From: Callaeas wilsoni
Taxonomy: Eukaryota; Chordata; Aves; Passeriformes; Callaeidae
Direction of reading: 5' to 3'
NCBI GenBank assembly: GCA_013398955.1
Contig: VWPU01019240.1
Coordinates: 1-64,000, forward strand
Length of the DNA stretch: 64,000 nt
How positions within the stretch are numbered: the first letter of the stretch is position 1; the number at the start of each line of letters is the position of its first letter. The position numbers were made by a program, and so were the translations under genes. Shown in pieces: positions 13,300 to 21,760 of this stretch. The notes below the pieces were generated by a model that made no database searches, was not told where the DNA came from, and worked only from the letters and a program-made list of their open reading frames with translations.

Positions 13300-16200
13300 C
13301 CACAAAAAACCTAAGAGCAGAGAAGAGCCAATTTCCTTGCGAAGTAAAAGGAGGTGTCCTCCCTCACCTCTGTGTACCTCCAGTTGCCAGGGAGCTTATT
13401 GAACTTCCACTGGATAATATATTTCACCCCAGAGATGTTAGCTGCCTTCCACCCTAATGTGACACTGTGGTTTCCAATGGCAGACGCAAATGGTGCACTG
13501 GGTTTGTTCAAGTAGTCTGAGGGGAAAATACAATATAACAGTAAGAAAAAGTCTTTCATGGCAATCACTGCATCTCAAAGGTAAAAACCTTTAACCCCAC
13601 AAACCTGTAAGCTGTGAAGCCCATAAAAACACACATAAGAATATATTGCAAATGTTGCTGAGTAACTCACATGGCTTTTTAAAGACAGTTTGATAAGTCA
13701 GATGGAAATGGGCCAGGTTCAATGTGAGCAGTTGTGACTACAACCTCATACTTGTGTAAATGCATTTTTAGTTACATCTACTTAGTAAAATTTTTCTGAA
13801 TAGAAGCATAGACAAGACACGGGAGACTTCTGAAAAGATTTTCAAGGGGACTATTTCAATAGCACTGTATTGGCCCAAAGTATCATCTTAAACACTTCAG
13901 ACTGGATTCAAAAAGTATCACGTCCATAAAAGGGAGGTAAAAATGTTTTACTCCAAGATAAACTTCAGTGTATTTGTTAAAAGAAAAAAGAAGAATGGTA
14001 GTTTTTTGATTAATGAAAATACTCAAGACATGACTATTTTTTAAATAAATCCGGATCATGGAACAAGACTATGAATTTATCAGACTGTCAATTGGACACA
14101 GGACTCTATTCAGACTTACTTAGTGCTTCAGCTCCATATGCATCCTCTGCACGACTACAGCCAAACTTACAGGAAACTGTCTGTGTAGGGCACAGAACTC
14201 ACTGGTTAGCTTTGTGTAAAGGCAAACTTCCTTCCAGAATCATGCAGACACATTTTAAATACATACAAATTCTGTGGACATTTTGCATATACACAAACCC
14301 TGTGGAAATAATTATATTAAATCTAAAAAATAGCACTACTATGAACTCACTCCAAAGATTTTCTTGAGAGCTTTTTCCTCAGTTCACTGGGCCCTGAATT
14401 AAAGGTTTCGTCCTTACACACTGTCCCTTTGTGGAAAGCATGAACATGGGGCTACATTAAAGTTGGATATAGACTTCAGTGATGACCATGGAGTTAGGAA
14501 GACAAGACTACTTTTTGACTACTTAGTAATATATTCCATATGCTGCATTTCACCCTTTCCTGCTTCATGTATTCCCTATGAATGAGGCACATTCTTACAA
14601 TGTATTTCCAATGAATTTTCAAATAGCTGAAATCAGCAATTTTTAAGAGCAGCCATGCCTAATTCACACTTCCTTTTCAGCAGCTACTCCTTCTGTTACA
14701 GTTGTGCCTACAAGCTGCAAACATATCAAATACCCCAGGGCAGTGAGCTCCACACTGACGTCTTAAAAACAAAAAATTCCTGAGTTTTCAGTTCCGGTAG
14801 GGAAGATAAATATAGTGTCATCCTGCTTTTTATGTAGAGAACTTAAGAAGAAGTAGAAACATGTTCTAGGTGGATCTCAGTAGCTTTAAAATTACATGCA
14901 AGACTGAGTTTCCCTGAAATCCAAAACTTTTGAGAAGTGGTGATTTGAGCTTTTCTAGGCAAGATGTTTATTTGGGCTCACTTTATTCTGCAAGTTCATT
15001 CAGCCTTTAAAATCTTGACGTTTGCTCCATACAGCAGCAACCTTTCAAGTGATAATTAACCTTTAGATCATTCAGAAGCAATTCATTATGGCAAGTGAGG
15101 AAAGTTTTTTAATTGCTCTTCCTATGATTTGAGGAAACACGCATCCGGCACCCTATGGAAACTGATAAGACATGTTATTTTAGACAACATAGTTGCAACC
15201 AAGACAGATTCGAAAACTTGCTTAGCTGTATATTCCTGTATACATTATGTCACATCTAGACACTCAGTGCCAAGTGCTAGCACTTAAAATTTTTTCCAAC
15301 ATTTTCATATTCAAAGAAATAAAATACTTCCAGGTAAATAATCACCATTGTTAGCAGGTGAAAATTCAGGTATTAACAGACATAAGTTATCAACTGTACA
15401 CTGGATCTTTAATTTATGACTAATATTTATTTGTTTTAAGGGGTAATGTCCCCAGATTACATGCTGATTCATAGTGCCTTCTGCCTCATTTAACACAGAT
15501 ATTTCTGAACACTTGTTTTTTGTTGTGTTGTTCTTTCTTCTGATTTTTGTCTGAACCTGAACCATAAATCCAATTTTTGCTTGAGGTTAGAAGATTGCTA
15601 AAGCTCCTAACCTTAAATTTTGAGGGAAATTTGCCATCTGCTTTACTTGACATGTCCTCATACTTTCTCCATCCATCAGCAATGTTCTTGTATAAGTCAC
15701 AGTCTGATGTCTTCTCTTGTGAATATTCCCATGACATCCAGTGGTAATCCGCTATTCCCAGGTGGAAGGAGAAATACTCCCAGATTTCAGTCCCAAGGTG
15801 TATTCACACAACAGAACTGAGCTAATGCCAAAGAAAAAGTCCCACTCTTACTCCCACTCCTTTGCTCTGCAGACTGCAATGACCTGATCCTCTGGATGCA
15901 GTGATACAGTTCGTGCCTGACATGTGGGTAGTCAAGTCAGTCAGCTGATCCACTGGAAAGATAATCCCAAAAAAGCCCTGGCAGAGTCAGCACATTTAAC
16001 CGGCATATTGCGTGACAAGACAGGCAAAAAAAAGCCCAACATAGAAGCAACAAAACCCCCACACTCATTTTATGTTTCTACAAAAGTAATTTGGTTACTT
16101 CTTGGACTGTTCCTACACTCCAAAAGCACTATTTAGTGCATTAGTAAACCTTTGTCATCATCACAATTTGATAGACTAAAAAGCATTTAAAAAAAAAAAG

Positions 16201-19200
16201 AAAAGAAAAAGAATAAAATAATCCCTTCGATCAAATTTCCAGGTTGCCAATGGGTTTATATTCTACTTGTGACTCTCCCCAACTCCTCCATCACCTCCTT
16301 GAAATGTGTTGCTTCCATCTGGGAACAACCTTCATCCTGAGGTCTCAACAGTGCCAAACACAATCTTTCAATCATCTCATCCCCATTCTATCCTATGCTG
16401 CACTCTATGTTCATGCTGAAAGGGCCCATCTCTTTACCAGCACTTTGTTGACCCATACTCATCACTGTGAACACCAGTCCATCCACAGCACAGGCAGGCA
16501 CTCCCCACTTGAGATCTCTGTCTGAAGGGCCACATGTTGCCCCTTACTGAATTGCATTTTATTTCACTTAGACTCTCTGTCCAGTCAAGTGTTTTGTCTT
16601 CTAGCTCCCACCCTTCCTTTCCACTTCTCTTCAAGCTGGTATCATACCGGCCTTAACAAGCATTCTCTCCGGATAGACTTTGATGGAATTAATGAACAAT
16701 TGGATGAACAACAGTCTCGTGAGGGCACAGAACACAGTTTACATAGGTCTGTCCTGTTTCATAATGCTGAGATTAGTCTGCTTTCTTTACAGCAATGTTC
16801 TTTTTCACACTGCAGTTTTTAATGCAAACCTGTCCTTGGTCACCATGCTGAAAAGGTACGTAACTCATTCTTCAGCTTTAGGGAGTACAAAACAATTAGA
16901 CCTGAATTGATAAGTTTGTGTATCTACACTGTATTTCTTAGCACTCTGTGGACATAGCAATCACTGAAATAGTGATTTTTTTTTGTATTGCTCTGATGGC
17001 GTTTAACTTACCTCACATGCTCTAGTGTATGTTTCGTTCTGCCAAGAAACAAATTAATAAAACATGGGGTTAGCATAAATATAATCACAGAGTATTTCAA
17101 ACAGATAATACCAATTAATTAGAAATTTTTACAGTGAAATTACATTACGAAACCTTATCACTGGCAAATAATGAAGGAAAGAAAACTCACACTTGAAAAC
17201 AGAGAAAGTCAGCATTAGAATGAGGCTAAGGTTGAATGAGATTCAGGTGTTCAAGAGACACAGAAAAATGAGCAATTTAAAAGCTATTATGGCAGTTGTC
17301 CCAGACCAATGCCAGTTCTCATCCACCTGGTTTAGTAAAAACAAGAAATCAATCTACTGAAGGCCATGTGCTTCATTTACATCTGCATGCAACTCTGAGA
17401 CCGTCCCAGTAGAGTAAAATCCTGAAAAGCACTAGTGCATTTTCACTGTCTAAAGAGCTGTGCTGAGCTTAATGAACTGTAAAATGTCCATACATTCTGA
17501 CAAACTCAATGAAAACTTTTGATATTACAGGCAACTTGCATAGCAAGAATTATTAACTTCCAAAAACAGAATTTATAAGGAACTGAGAAAAAATATAGAC
17601 ATTACATATTTTTATAGAAACACTGCTCTGATTGGATTTTGAACATCTGCCATTGGATAAGGTACTTGATGGACTGGAGACAAGTGCTATAGAGCCAAAG
17701 CTCGGGTAATACTCACACATTTCAGTGGACAGTCAGTTTGCACGGTTGCATTCCAAAACTGACATCCCTGTGTACACTGCAAAGACAGGAGATGGCTTTA
17801 AAAACGACTTTGAAGGCAAAGTTCTAAAGGCGAGGGATATTCCAGCACTAGCGGTACATTAAAGGCACATATGGGTATTATAAGTACTCGCATACTACAG
17901 TGAGAGAGTTATGTTGTGTAGTGCCCTTCTCAATGTAAAACCGAATATAAAACAAAATAAATTCAGTCTTGTTCTGGGAATGCGTTTACTCAGTCAGCTA
18001 TGATGTGGCCAGCGTTCCCACTCTCCCAGCTTTATTTTACCACTTGTTCTCTGTGCAGAAGCAGCAGACGGGGAGTGTGCAGGACAGCCAAGCACAGAGG
18101 AAAGCTGTTCAGCACAAGCCCTCGCACACAGGCTCTCCAATAGGCATTGCCTTTAAAACCATGGGTTTTCAGAGAAGTAATAAACATTATGCCGTTCAGT
18201 TTTGATCTTGGACCTTTCTTGTTTATGCTGTCCCATCTACTCCTTAGTGGTTATGAAGGTTTTTCTTTTTAAAGGGAAGCTGGAACAACTTTTGAAGCAG
18301 AAGACTCTGAGTGTTGCAAAGCCTCTTGAAAAATGTAGTGAAGACTTGATAACACTGAGCAAAGACACACAGTAACTTAAACAGGTGAGTCAACCTTGCT
18401 ATGTATTGTCATGAGAACACAGACTTTTATGGTCCCAGCATCATAAATGCCCCAGCCTCACTAGATACCAGGTGCTGAGAGGCTGCTTGCCACTAGTCTC
18501 TGTGGAAAATACTGAAGACTGAATTCTCCACCACTCTTCAAAGAATATGTATAATCACTGATACTGAAATTGGCAGGAATAAAGTTTCTAACACAATTTG
18601 AAGCATTAGGAAGCAGGCATTCTTTATCTGTGCAGGACACACAGAAGGACATCTCCTTATTTCTGTGTGTATTGTGAGACTTTACAACAAAGTATTTATC
18701 CACTATAATCATACATATTCATTAAAATATGCTTCTTATCTAATACATAAACATCACTTTCCTAGAACTAACTTCCATGTATCTGCCTCCTACTAGAATT
18801 CCTTTTAGGGTCCTAAAGTTTTATCAAGAGAGGTCTCTGGTGGCCATATTCACTGAATGCTTCAATATTAAAGGTGACCTTTCCTTGAACTTTTTCTTTG
18901 GGCATGCGCTGTTGCTTCTTGTTACATAACTTGCAAAACGCCCGCTGTAGTCCTCTTTATCTGTTTCTCCACTGGTTCCAGCCATGCTTATCATCCTGCA
19001 TGCATACCTTTACATCCTTTTATCTTTTTTTTTGCCAGTTAGTCTTTAAACTCTATTCAGCAACTTCAAGGGAGCTGGAAATTTTTATTCTCTATGTTAT
19101 TTACCACCACCAGCTCAAATTGCATTTGCAATGTGAGCTAGGAAATCAGCTAAAGTCCTCCAAGAATGCTCCTATGGAAAGCTCAGGTTAAGCTCCCATG

Positions 19201-21544
19201 ACAGACACAACCAATTGAAGTCCTAGAGAACTCTAAATGTTCAACAGCTATAAGGTTTTTTGCATTGAATCACTGAGAAAATGAAATAAACAGCTATACA
19301 GAGGTAACTGCATAAGACAATCTTAATGATCTGCATGTTGGAGGCAAAACTAGTTTTGACTTATTGTCTCAAAAATTAGAGGTTATGAACTTTGTAGATC
19401 ACAAATGTGAAAATAACTCACAGCAGAAATCATGACCCTTCACACATTTTCTTTAAATAAAAAATATAGCCATGTTTCTAATAATTTGAACCAAATCTAC
19501 CTACTCAACTTAGTGACTTATGCTAGACAGGCAACTGTGCACATTTTCATGAGGTCTTTGAAAATATGGTCATTGTACCCATTGTATTCAAATAGCAGGA
19601 ACATAAAATGTCGGTAATTAACAAAGTAAACCATTACTCACCGCTCCAGTGATGTCACTAACATTGCAAAGGTTAGTAATTCCAAGTTCTCCTTCCTATA
19701 GGAAAATACATCATTTTTTAAAAGAATAAAAATCTCTCCCCAAAATTCTTTGATTAAAACACATTAAATCATTGGCTTCTTGTAAACCAAATTTTCTTTG
19801 GTTGATGTTTCCTCATCTGGAGAAATTTATTGTTGACACACCAGTGGCTTCTCACTTGGGACCAATTTCAGAGATACCATCAAACAAAGACATTGGCAGA
19901 ATCAGTTGGTGTTAATCAAATTATCTGAGGTAGGAATTTGGCTCTTACCTCCCTATTCTGGTTCACTGAGTCAATAACAAATGCTTCACAAATATGTTGG
20001 GCTTAAATGACAAAGCCAAGTGGCTCTGACCTCTTGGGAGAGGCAAGACCTTCCTTCAAGCTAAATGCCTTTTGTCTGGCTACTTTCTGAAGGAGTTTTA
20101 CGCAGCCATATGGTGATTGCCACCACCCTTCCTCTCCTGCCAAAAGTGCTCTCCAGCGAAGAAGAACGTGCCTGTTTTTCCACATCATTCAAAGTGTGCA
20201 AAACCTATCACTGTTACTGAAGTGCAAATGATTTGAGGATGTATGCAACAACCTCAGAGAAGCTGAATAGCAGTTCTTAAATTTTTGACCTGAAACCAGG
20301 TAAGAGCAACCTTAATAAAATAATTCTCAGGAAGGAATTTTCAGCACGCTGGGCACACCATGACTATAGTGAGAATCAAAGTTGTCACCAAAAAAAACCC
20401 GAACACAACAAGTAGATCAGAAGAGAAAAATTAGATTTACAACCCTCAAACTCGAAGATTACATTTTTCTCATCTGAATCAATACATTCAATACATTCAC
20501 TGAACATAGATGTGATTTTCCTGTCTTTCAAAGCTGAAAGGAAGAGCAACTTATTTCTTATTCTGAATTAATTTAAACTCAAATCAAAGGATCCCTATTA
20601 AAGTTATCATTGCATGATAGGCTTCCATCAGGGAAGGCAATTAACTGTTTCACTGGTGCAAGAGTTCCAAATAGTTTTAAAAGAACTAGCACTAAAGTGT
20701 ATGAAATAAAACAGAGCAGGTGATAGTTCTCTGCAGCAGGTTTCCACAGTTAGCACCAAAACACAAAATGTCCTTTTCACAAATCAAAGATATACAGAGC
20801 TCAAAACCACATCAACGTTGCTGGCAAATAGAAGCAAGGAGGCAACTCCTGAAAGTAGAATAATTGTCTAGATTTCAGAGGTTTTACTTATCTTTGTCTT
20901 GCATTCTTAGAAGGAAAAATAATAAATTCCACATATTATTCAAAGGAATATTAAGAAAGTATAAAACTAAGGATCTGACCACTAACTTTAATACTTACAG
21001 AACTACCCACAATTTAAACTAGATAACTTAAAAATTAAGCTGCAACTAAGTTCAGTATAGCTGTGTGTGTCACAGATTCCCAGAAAATTTCTCATGACTT
21101 TACCCTTTTCCTCGATTATATAAGAAAAGCCTTGGACTAGACTGAAATGAATAAGTGAATAAACTGAAAGAATGAAAGTTTATCTTCCCCGCCTTATAAT
21201 TACTATAGCATTTATAGTAATTGCACGCAGTCAGAATAGTGGGATTTGTTCCTTACCAGATTCCACAAATTCAAGTGTTAAGCATTAGTTCTCAAACTCT
21301 GCTCTTAGTAAAACACATTCTTTAGAATAATTCTGAAAATGCTGATACGTAATATGAAGTTCTTACAGTGCTAACAACAATCTGTATTTCAAAAGATTAG
21401 GTACAGGTTTTGAAAACTTACCAGGTTACTTGTACATAAGTTTTGACAATTCCTTGAGAAAGCACAGTACACTGCAGAAATCCATAGACAGTAAAAAGCA
21501 ACAAGACTTTTCAGAGGGAAAACCCACAGGCAAGCGTTCTTCAT
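1117..21544 (-). CDS. ROS1: ROS1 receptor tyrosine kinase, 5' part (17 coding exons, gene continues past coordinate 1)
   Basis: ROS1 is an orphan-type receptor tyrosine kinase of the plasma membrane (known ligand in mammals: NELL2, epididymis). Seen here: 17 minus-strand exons with GT-AG borders and agreeing phases, joining into one open frame of 836 codons. Approximate residue layout: signal peptide 1-27; Cys-rich segment 28-108; FN3-1 about 112-206; FN3-2 about 207-299; beta-propeller 1 about 330-565 with FSEG and LYQR/YFV blade signatures; FN3-3 about 572-675; start of beta-propeller 2 with LYW/YLYW repeats 713-836. N-glycosylation sequons occur in most exons. This order matches the N-terminal third of vertebrate ROS1 (about 2300 residues). 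The transmembrane helix and kinase are outside the window. No frameshift or stop was seen, so the gene looks intact. Identification rests on recalled family sequence; exon borders are my splice-site calls. Confidence 0.95.
2270..2451 (-). CDS. ROS1: ROS1 coding exon 16 (beta-propeller 2)
   Basis: Acceptor CTTCCTTTTTCTCTTCAAG, donor ACG|GTAGGT. It starts in phase 1, ends in phase 0 and gives residues 713-772. LDWYNNTLYW and MLAFDWLGQCLYWAGKANT are two LYW blade repeats of the second propeller. A second GT 4 nt downstream (G|GTATGG) would break the frame into exon 17, so the first was chosen. Confidence 0.94.
2624..2645. repeat. Two-copy tandem repeat, unit about 11 nt
   Basis: GTACATATATA occurs twice head to tail inside a ROS1 intron. 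It is short and AT-rich, with no evident role. Confidence 0.8.
2951..3061 (-). CDS. ROS1: ROS1 coding exon 15 (start of beta-propeller 2)
   Basis: Acceptor TTTTCTTCCTTCACAG, donor ACAG|GTGCAT; 111 nt, phase 1 in and out. EEEPYILAVGPEGLWKQRLD and SYGPGELL match the human-type AVKEDGLW...SFGPGE region. The exon falls below typical ORF length cut-offs and was recovered by splice phase. Confidence 0.93.
3915..4127 (-). CDS. ROS1: ROS1 coding exon 14 (FN3-3)
   Basis: Acceptor TTATTTGCTTTGCACAG, donor GAAG|GTGAGA; 213 nt, phase 1 in and out. SAWQNWTYDVK, FTAYEVSVRAVSPAGAGPWS and GTTLEE form the later strands of FN3-3. AWQNWTY is a ROS1 hallmark segment, with NWT as a sequon. Confidence 0.96.
4751..5262 (-). 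CDS. ROS1: ROS1 coding exon 13 (end of propeller 1, start of FN3-3)
   Basis: The largest exon here (512 nt). Acceptor TTGCTCTATGGCCAG, donor ACCA|GTAAGT. It encodes residues 434-603: YIFCLLEDGIYRANLP, KRLIFFNKTEQ, ESFIYEDNTFTVTDG and the GNLVFYG blade repeats, then LVTALFGLDRAVISWRPPE, the B strand of FN3-3. It is entered in phase 2 and left in phase 1. Confidence 0.96.
5442..5471. repeat. Perfect 15-nt tandem duplication
   Basis: TTGGATAGCAGATTA is present twice without a spacer in ROS1 intron 12. It looks like a recent slippage or duplication event. Confidence 0.9.
5800..5897 (-). CDS. ROS1: ROS1 coding exon 12 (beta-propeller 1)
   Basis: Acceptor TTCTCATTCCCCAG, donor GG|GTAAGT; 98 nt, phase 0 in and phase 2 out. 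IHVCHLENCTVAED and SPRKVIADPYNG agree with the conserved ROS1 stretch before the YIFxLL blade. It is too short to appear as a long open frame on its own. Confidence 0.92.
7003..7187 (-). CDS. ROS1: ROS1 coding exon 11 (beta-propeller 1)
   Basis: Acceptor TCTTCCTATTTTTAG, donor AAG|GTAATA. It starts in phase 1, ends in phase 0 and encodes residues 340-400. QQVVYFSEGNSIWVKG and SISVDWLYQRIYFVMNEK are successive propeller blades of the YWTD/LDL-receptor class B type. The pattern 'D.....LYF/LYW' is visible. Confidence 0.95.
8076..8198 (-). CDS. ROS1: ROS1 coding exon 10 (linker into beta-propeller 1)
   Basis: Acceptor TTTCTCTGTTTACTAG, donor ACAG|GTAAAA; 123 nt, phase 1 in and out. Encodes WLFLSRKESLRKRY and IHHNITG, matching the segment after FN3-2 in recalled human and chicken ROS1 (WLFLSR...LRKR...HNITG). 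It contains a basic RKESLRKRYR stretch and an NIT sequon. Confidence 0.92.
9511..9568 (+). repeat. G-rich segment with internal C-rich/G-rich inverted repeat
   Basis: Runs of 6, 5, 8 and 3 G alternate with CCCCACCCCC. CCCACC at 9528-9533 can pair with GGTGGG around 9542-9547. Either a hairpin or a G-quadruplex is plausible. It is intronic in ROS1. Confidence 0.7.
9732..9826 (+). repeat. A/C-rich low-complexity tract (AAAACC-like)
   Basis: Imperfect AAAACC/AAACAAC repeats over about 95 nt inside ROS1 intron 9. It contains many short ORFs only because it lacks T. Confidence 0.75.
10587..10663 (-). CDS. ROS1: ROS1 coding exon 9 (end of FN3-2)
   Basis: Acceptor TTTGTTGCACCATAG, donor AAAG|GTACAA; 77 nt, entered in phase 2 and left in phase 1. 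FSIVAVNEVGAGPPAEANVTT is the F-G strand of FN3-2 (the usual VxAVNxxGxGP motif), with an NVT sequon. Confidence 0.95.
11339..11540 (-). CDS. ROS1: ROS1 coding exon 8 (most of FN3-2)
   Basis: Acceptor TATTTCTGTCTTGCAG, donor TACAG|GTACCA. It starts in phase 1, ends in phase 2 and gives residues 206-271. The motifs SSSPNTVEVSWSPP and FPNGLIIGYNL are classic FN3 B- and C-strand signatures (W followed by PP, NG.I.GY). It ends at FPNTTY, joining to Arg272. Confidence 0.95.
12021..12159 (-). CDS. ROS1: ROS1 coding exon 7 (second half of FN3-1)
   Basis: Acceptor GTATTAATCTAG, donor GGAG|GTAATG. It starts in phase 0, ends in phase 1 and encodes residues 159-204. It includes LQAFTEYVFQVVW, the typical FN3 L.P.T.Y.F.V strand pattern, and SPPSPSYRTH, which closes the first FN3 domain. 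Confidence 0.94.
12829..12860 (+). repeat. Poly(A)/(GAAAA)n tract
   Basis: About 18 A followed by GAAAA units on the plus strand. It may be the tail of an old retroposon, but no flanking family sequence was recognised. Confidence 0.75.
13271..13300 (+). repeat. (AAAAC)6 microsatellite
   Basis: Six near-perfect AAAAC units in ROS1 intron 6, close to the donor of exon 6. Confidence 0.9.
13368..13516 (-). CDS. ROS1: ROS1 coding exon 6 (first half of FN3-1)
   Basis: Acceptor TATTTTCCCCTCAG, donor GAG|GTGAGG. It starts in phase 1, ends in phase 0 and adds residues 110-158. Contents include PSAPFASAIGNHSVTLGWK and SGVKYIIQWK, the A-to-C strand region of an FN3 fold with the conserved core Trp residues. 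It matches the start of the first ROS1 FN3 domain. Confidence 0.95.
14120..14180 (-). CDS. ROS1: ROS1 coding exon 5 (61 nt, Cys-rich)
   Basis: Encodes TVSCKFGCSRAEDAYGAEAL plus one base; donor A|GTAAGTCT is phase 1. I chose the acceptor GTGCCCTACACAG at 14182-14181 because the SCxxGC pattern is kept in ROS1 orthologues. A second in-frame AG 15 nt downstream (exon start 14165) is possible and would drop TVSCK. The next base pair of codons joins as AAC (Asn109). Confidence 0.85.
17012..17038 (-). CDS. ROS1: ROS1 coding exon 4 (27-nt microexon)
   Basis: Nine in-frame codons, NETYTRACE, sit between a good acceptor (TTTGTTTCTTGGCAG) and a consensus donor (GAG|GTAAGT). The exon adds one N-glycosylation sequon (NET) and one Cys (residue 87). 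The recalled chicken protein has a near-identical stretch (NKTYTRECE). The human protein as I recall it lacks most of it. Phase 0 at both ends means skipping it would keep the frame. Confidence 0.85.
17717..17776 (-). CDS. ROS1: ROS1 coding exon 3 (60 nt, Cys-rich)
   Basis: Acceptor TCTTTGCAG, donor TGT|GTGAGT, phase 0 at both ends, 20 codons from CTQGCQFWNAT to CPLKC. The QGCxFWN motif and the Cys spacing (residues 60, 64, 75 and 79) are conserved in recalled human and chicken ROS1, so the call is firm despite the short length. Confidence 0.93.
17777..21421 (-). other. ROS1: ROS1 introns 1 and 2
   Basis: 17777-19641 and 19696-21421, AT-rich. A minus-strand ORF at 18461-18712 has several Cys and sequons but no ROS1 match, and it would not fit the phase-0 junctions of its neighbours. 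Nothing else was recognised. Confidence 0.75.
19642..19695 (-). CDS. ROS1: ROS1 coding exon 2 (54 nt)
   Basis: Acceptor TTTTCCTATAG, donor GCG|GTGAGT, phase 0 at both ends, 18 codons (EGELGITNLCNVSDITGA). It contains a Cys and an NVS sequon and continues the Cys-rich N-terminal segment of ROS1. It was found by frame continuity between exons 1 and 3 and by similarity to the recalled chicken protein. Confidence 0.88.
21422..21544 (-). CDS. ROS1: ROS1 coding exon 1 (start codon, signal peptide)
   Basis: The ATG at 21544-21542 opens MKNACLW..., a 41-codon exon. A hydrophobic core (residues about 11-26, LKSLVAFYCLWISAVY) makes a secretory signal peptide, followed by Cys residues at 27, 33 and 37. 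The donor after AACCTG is GTAAGTTT, phase 0. The MKN start and CLWIS core agree with what I recall of vertebrate ROS1, which decides this start. Whether the 5' untranslated region is spliced is not settled. Confidence 0.93.
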
Positions 21545-21760
21545 AACTTAAACGATTTCATCAGTTAATCTGACGCTTCCCTTGACTTGGCCATACAAAC
21601 TCCTTTTAGTCTAGGTGACAGAGATGCAACTGTGAAATTTCTGCATGTCAGATCATTAAATACTTTTTGAATCTCTGTTTACACTCCGCTCCTTCAACAA
21701 CTTCTCAGCTTCCTGGAGCACTTGTCTTGGACTTACGCAACCTCTATTTCATAGTTTCTT
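21545..21760 (-). promoter_or_regulatory. ROS1: ROS1 5' flank, possible spliced 5' untranslated region
   Basis: Sequence upstream of the ROS1 start codon. It is AT-rich, not a CpG island, and shows no clear TATA box. On the minus strand a consensus donor (TTGC|GTAAGT, 21736-21735) and an acceptor (CTGTCACCTAG, 21612-21611) could remove a 125-nt intron from the leader. The transcription start cannot be fixed from sequence alone. Confidence 0.3.

Larger units (their letters stand above)
10664..13367 (-). other. ROS1: ROS1 introns 6 to 8 (sequence between the listed exons)
   Basis: Covers 10664-11338, 11541-12020 and 12160-13367. AT-rich. It contains a long A run with GAAAA units (12829-12860) and an (AAAAC) array (13271-13300). 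No exon or repeat family was recognised. Confidence 0.8.
13517..17716 (-). other. ROS1: ROS1 introns 3 to 5 (sequence between the listed exons)
   Basis: Covers 13517-14119, 14181-17011 and 17039-17716. AT-rich with no recognised repeat except an A-rich tract near 16188-16220. ORFs of up to 98 codons have no splice or family support. Confidence 0.8.

Noticed and set aside
15486..15737. Lysine-rich 83-codon minus-strand ORF, considered as a missing ROS1 exon
   Set aside because: The true exon (14120-14180) was found by the SCxxGC and SRAEDAYG motifs; this ORF has no such match.
18461..18712. 83-codon minus-strand ORF with several Cys and sequons in ROS1 intron 2
   Set aside because: No match to the ROS1 segment expected here. 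Exons 2 and 3 already join in phase 0 and give the conserved sequence, so it is probably chance.
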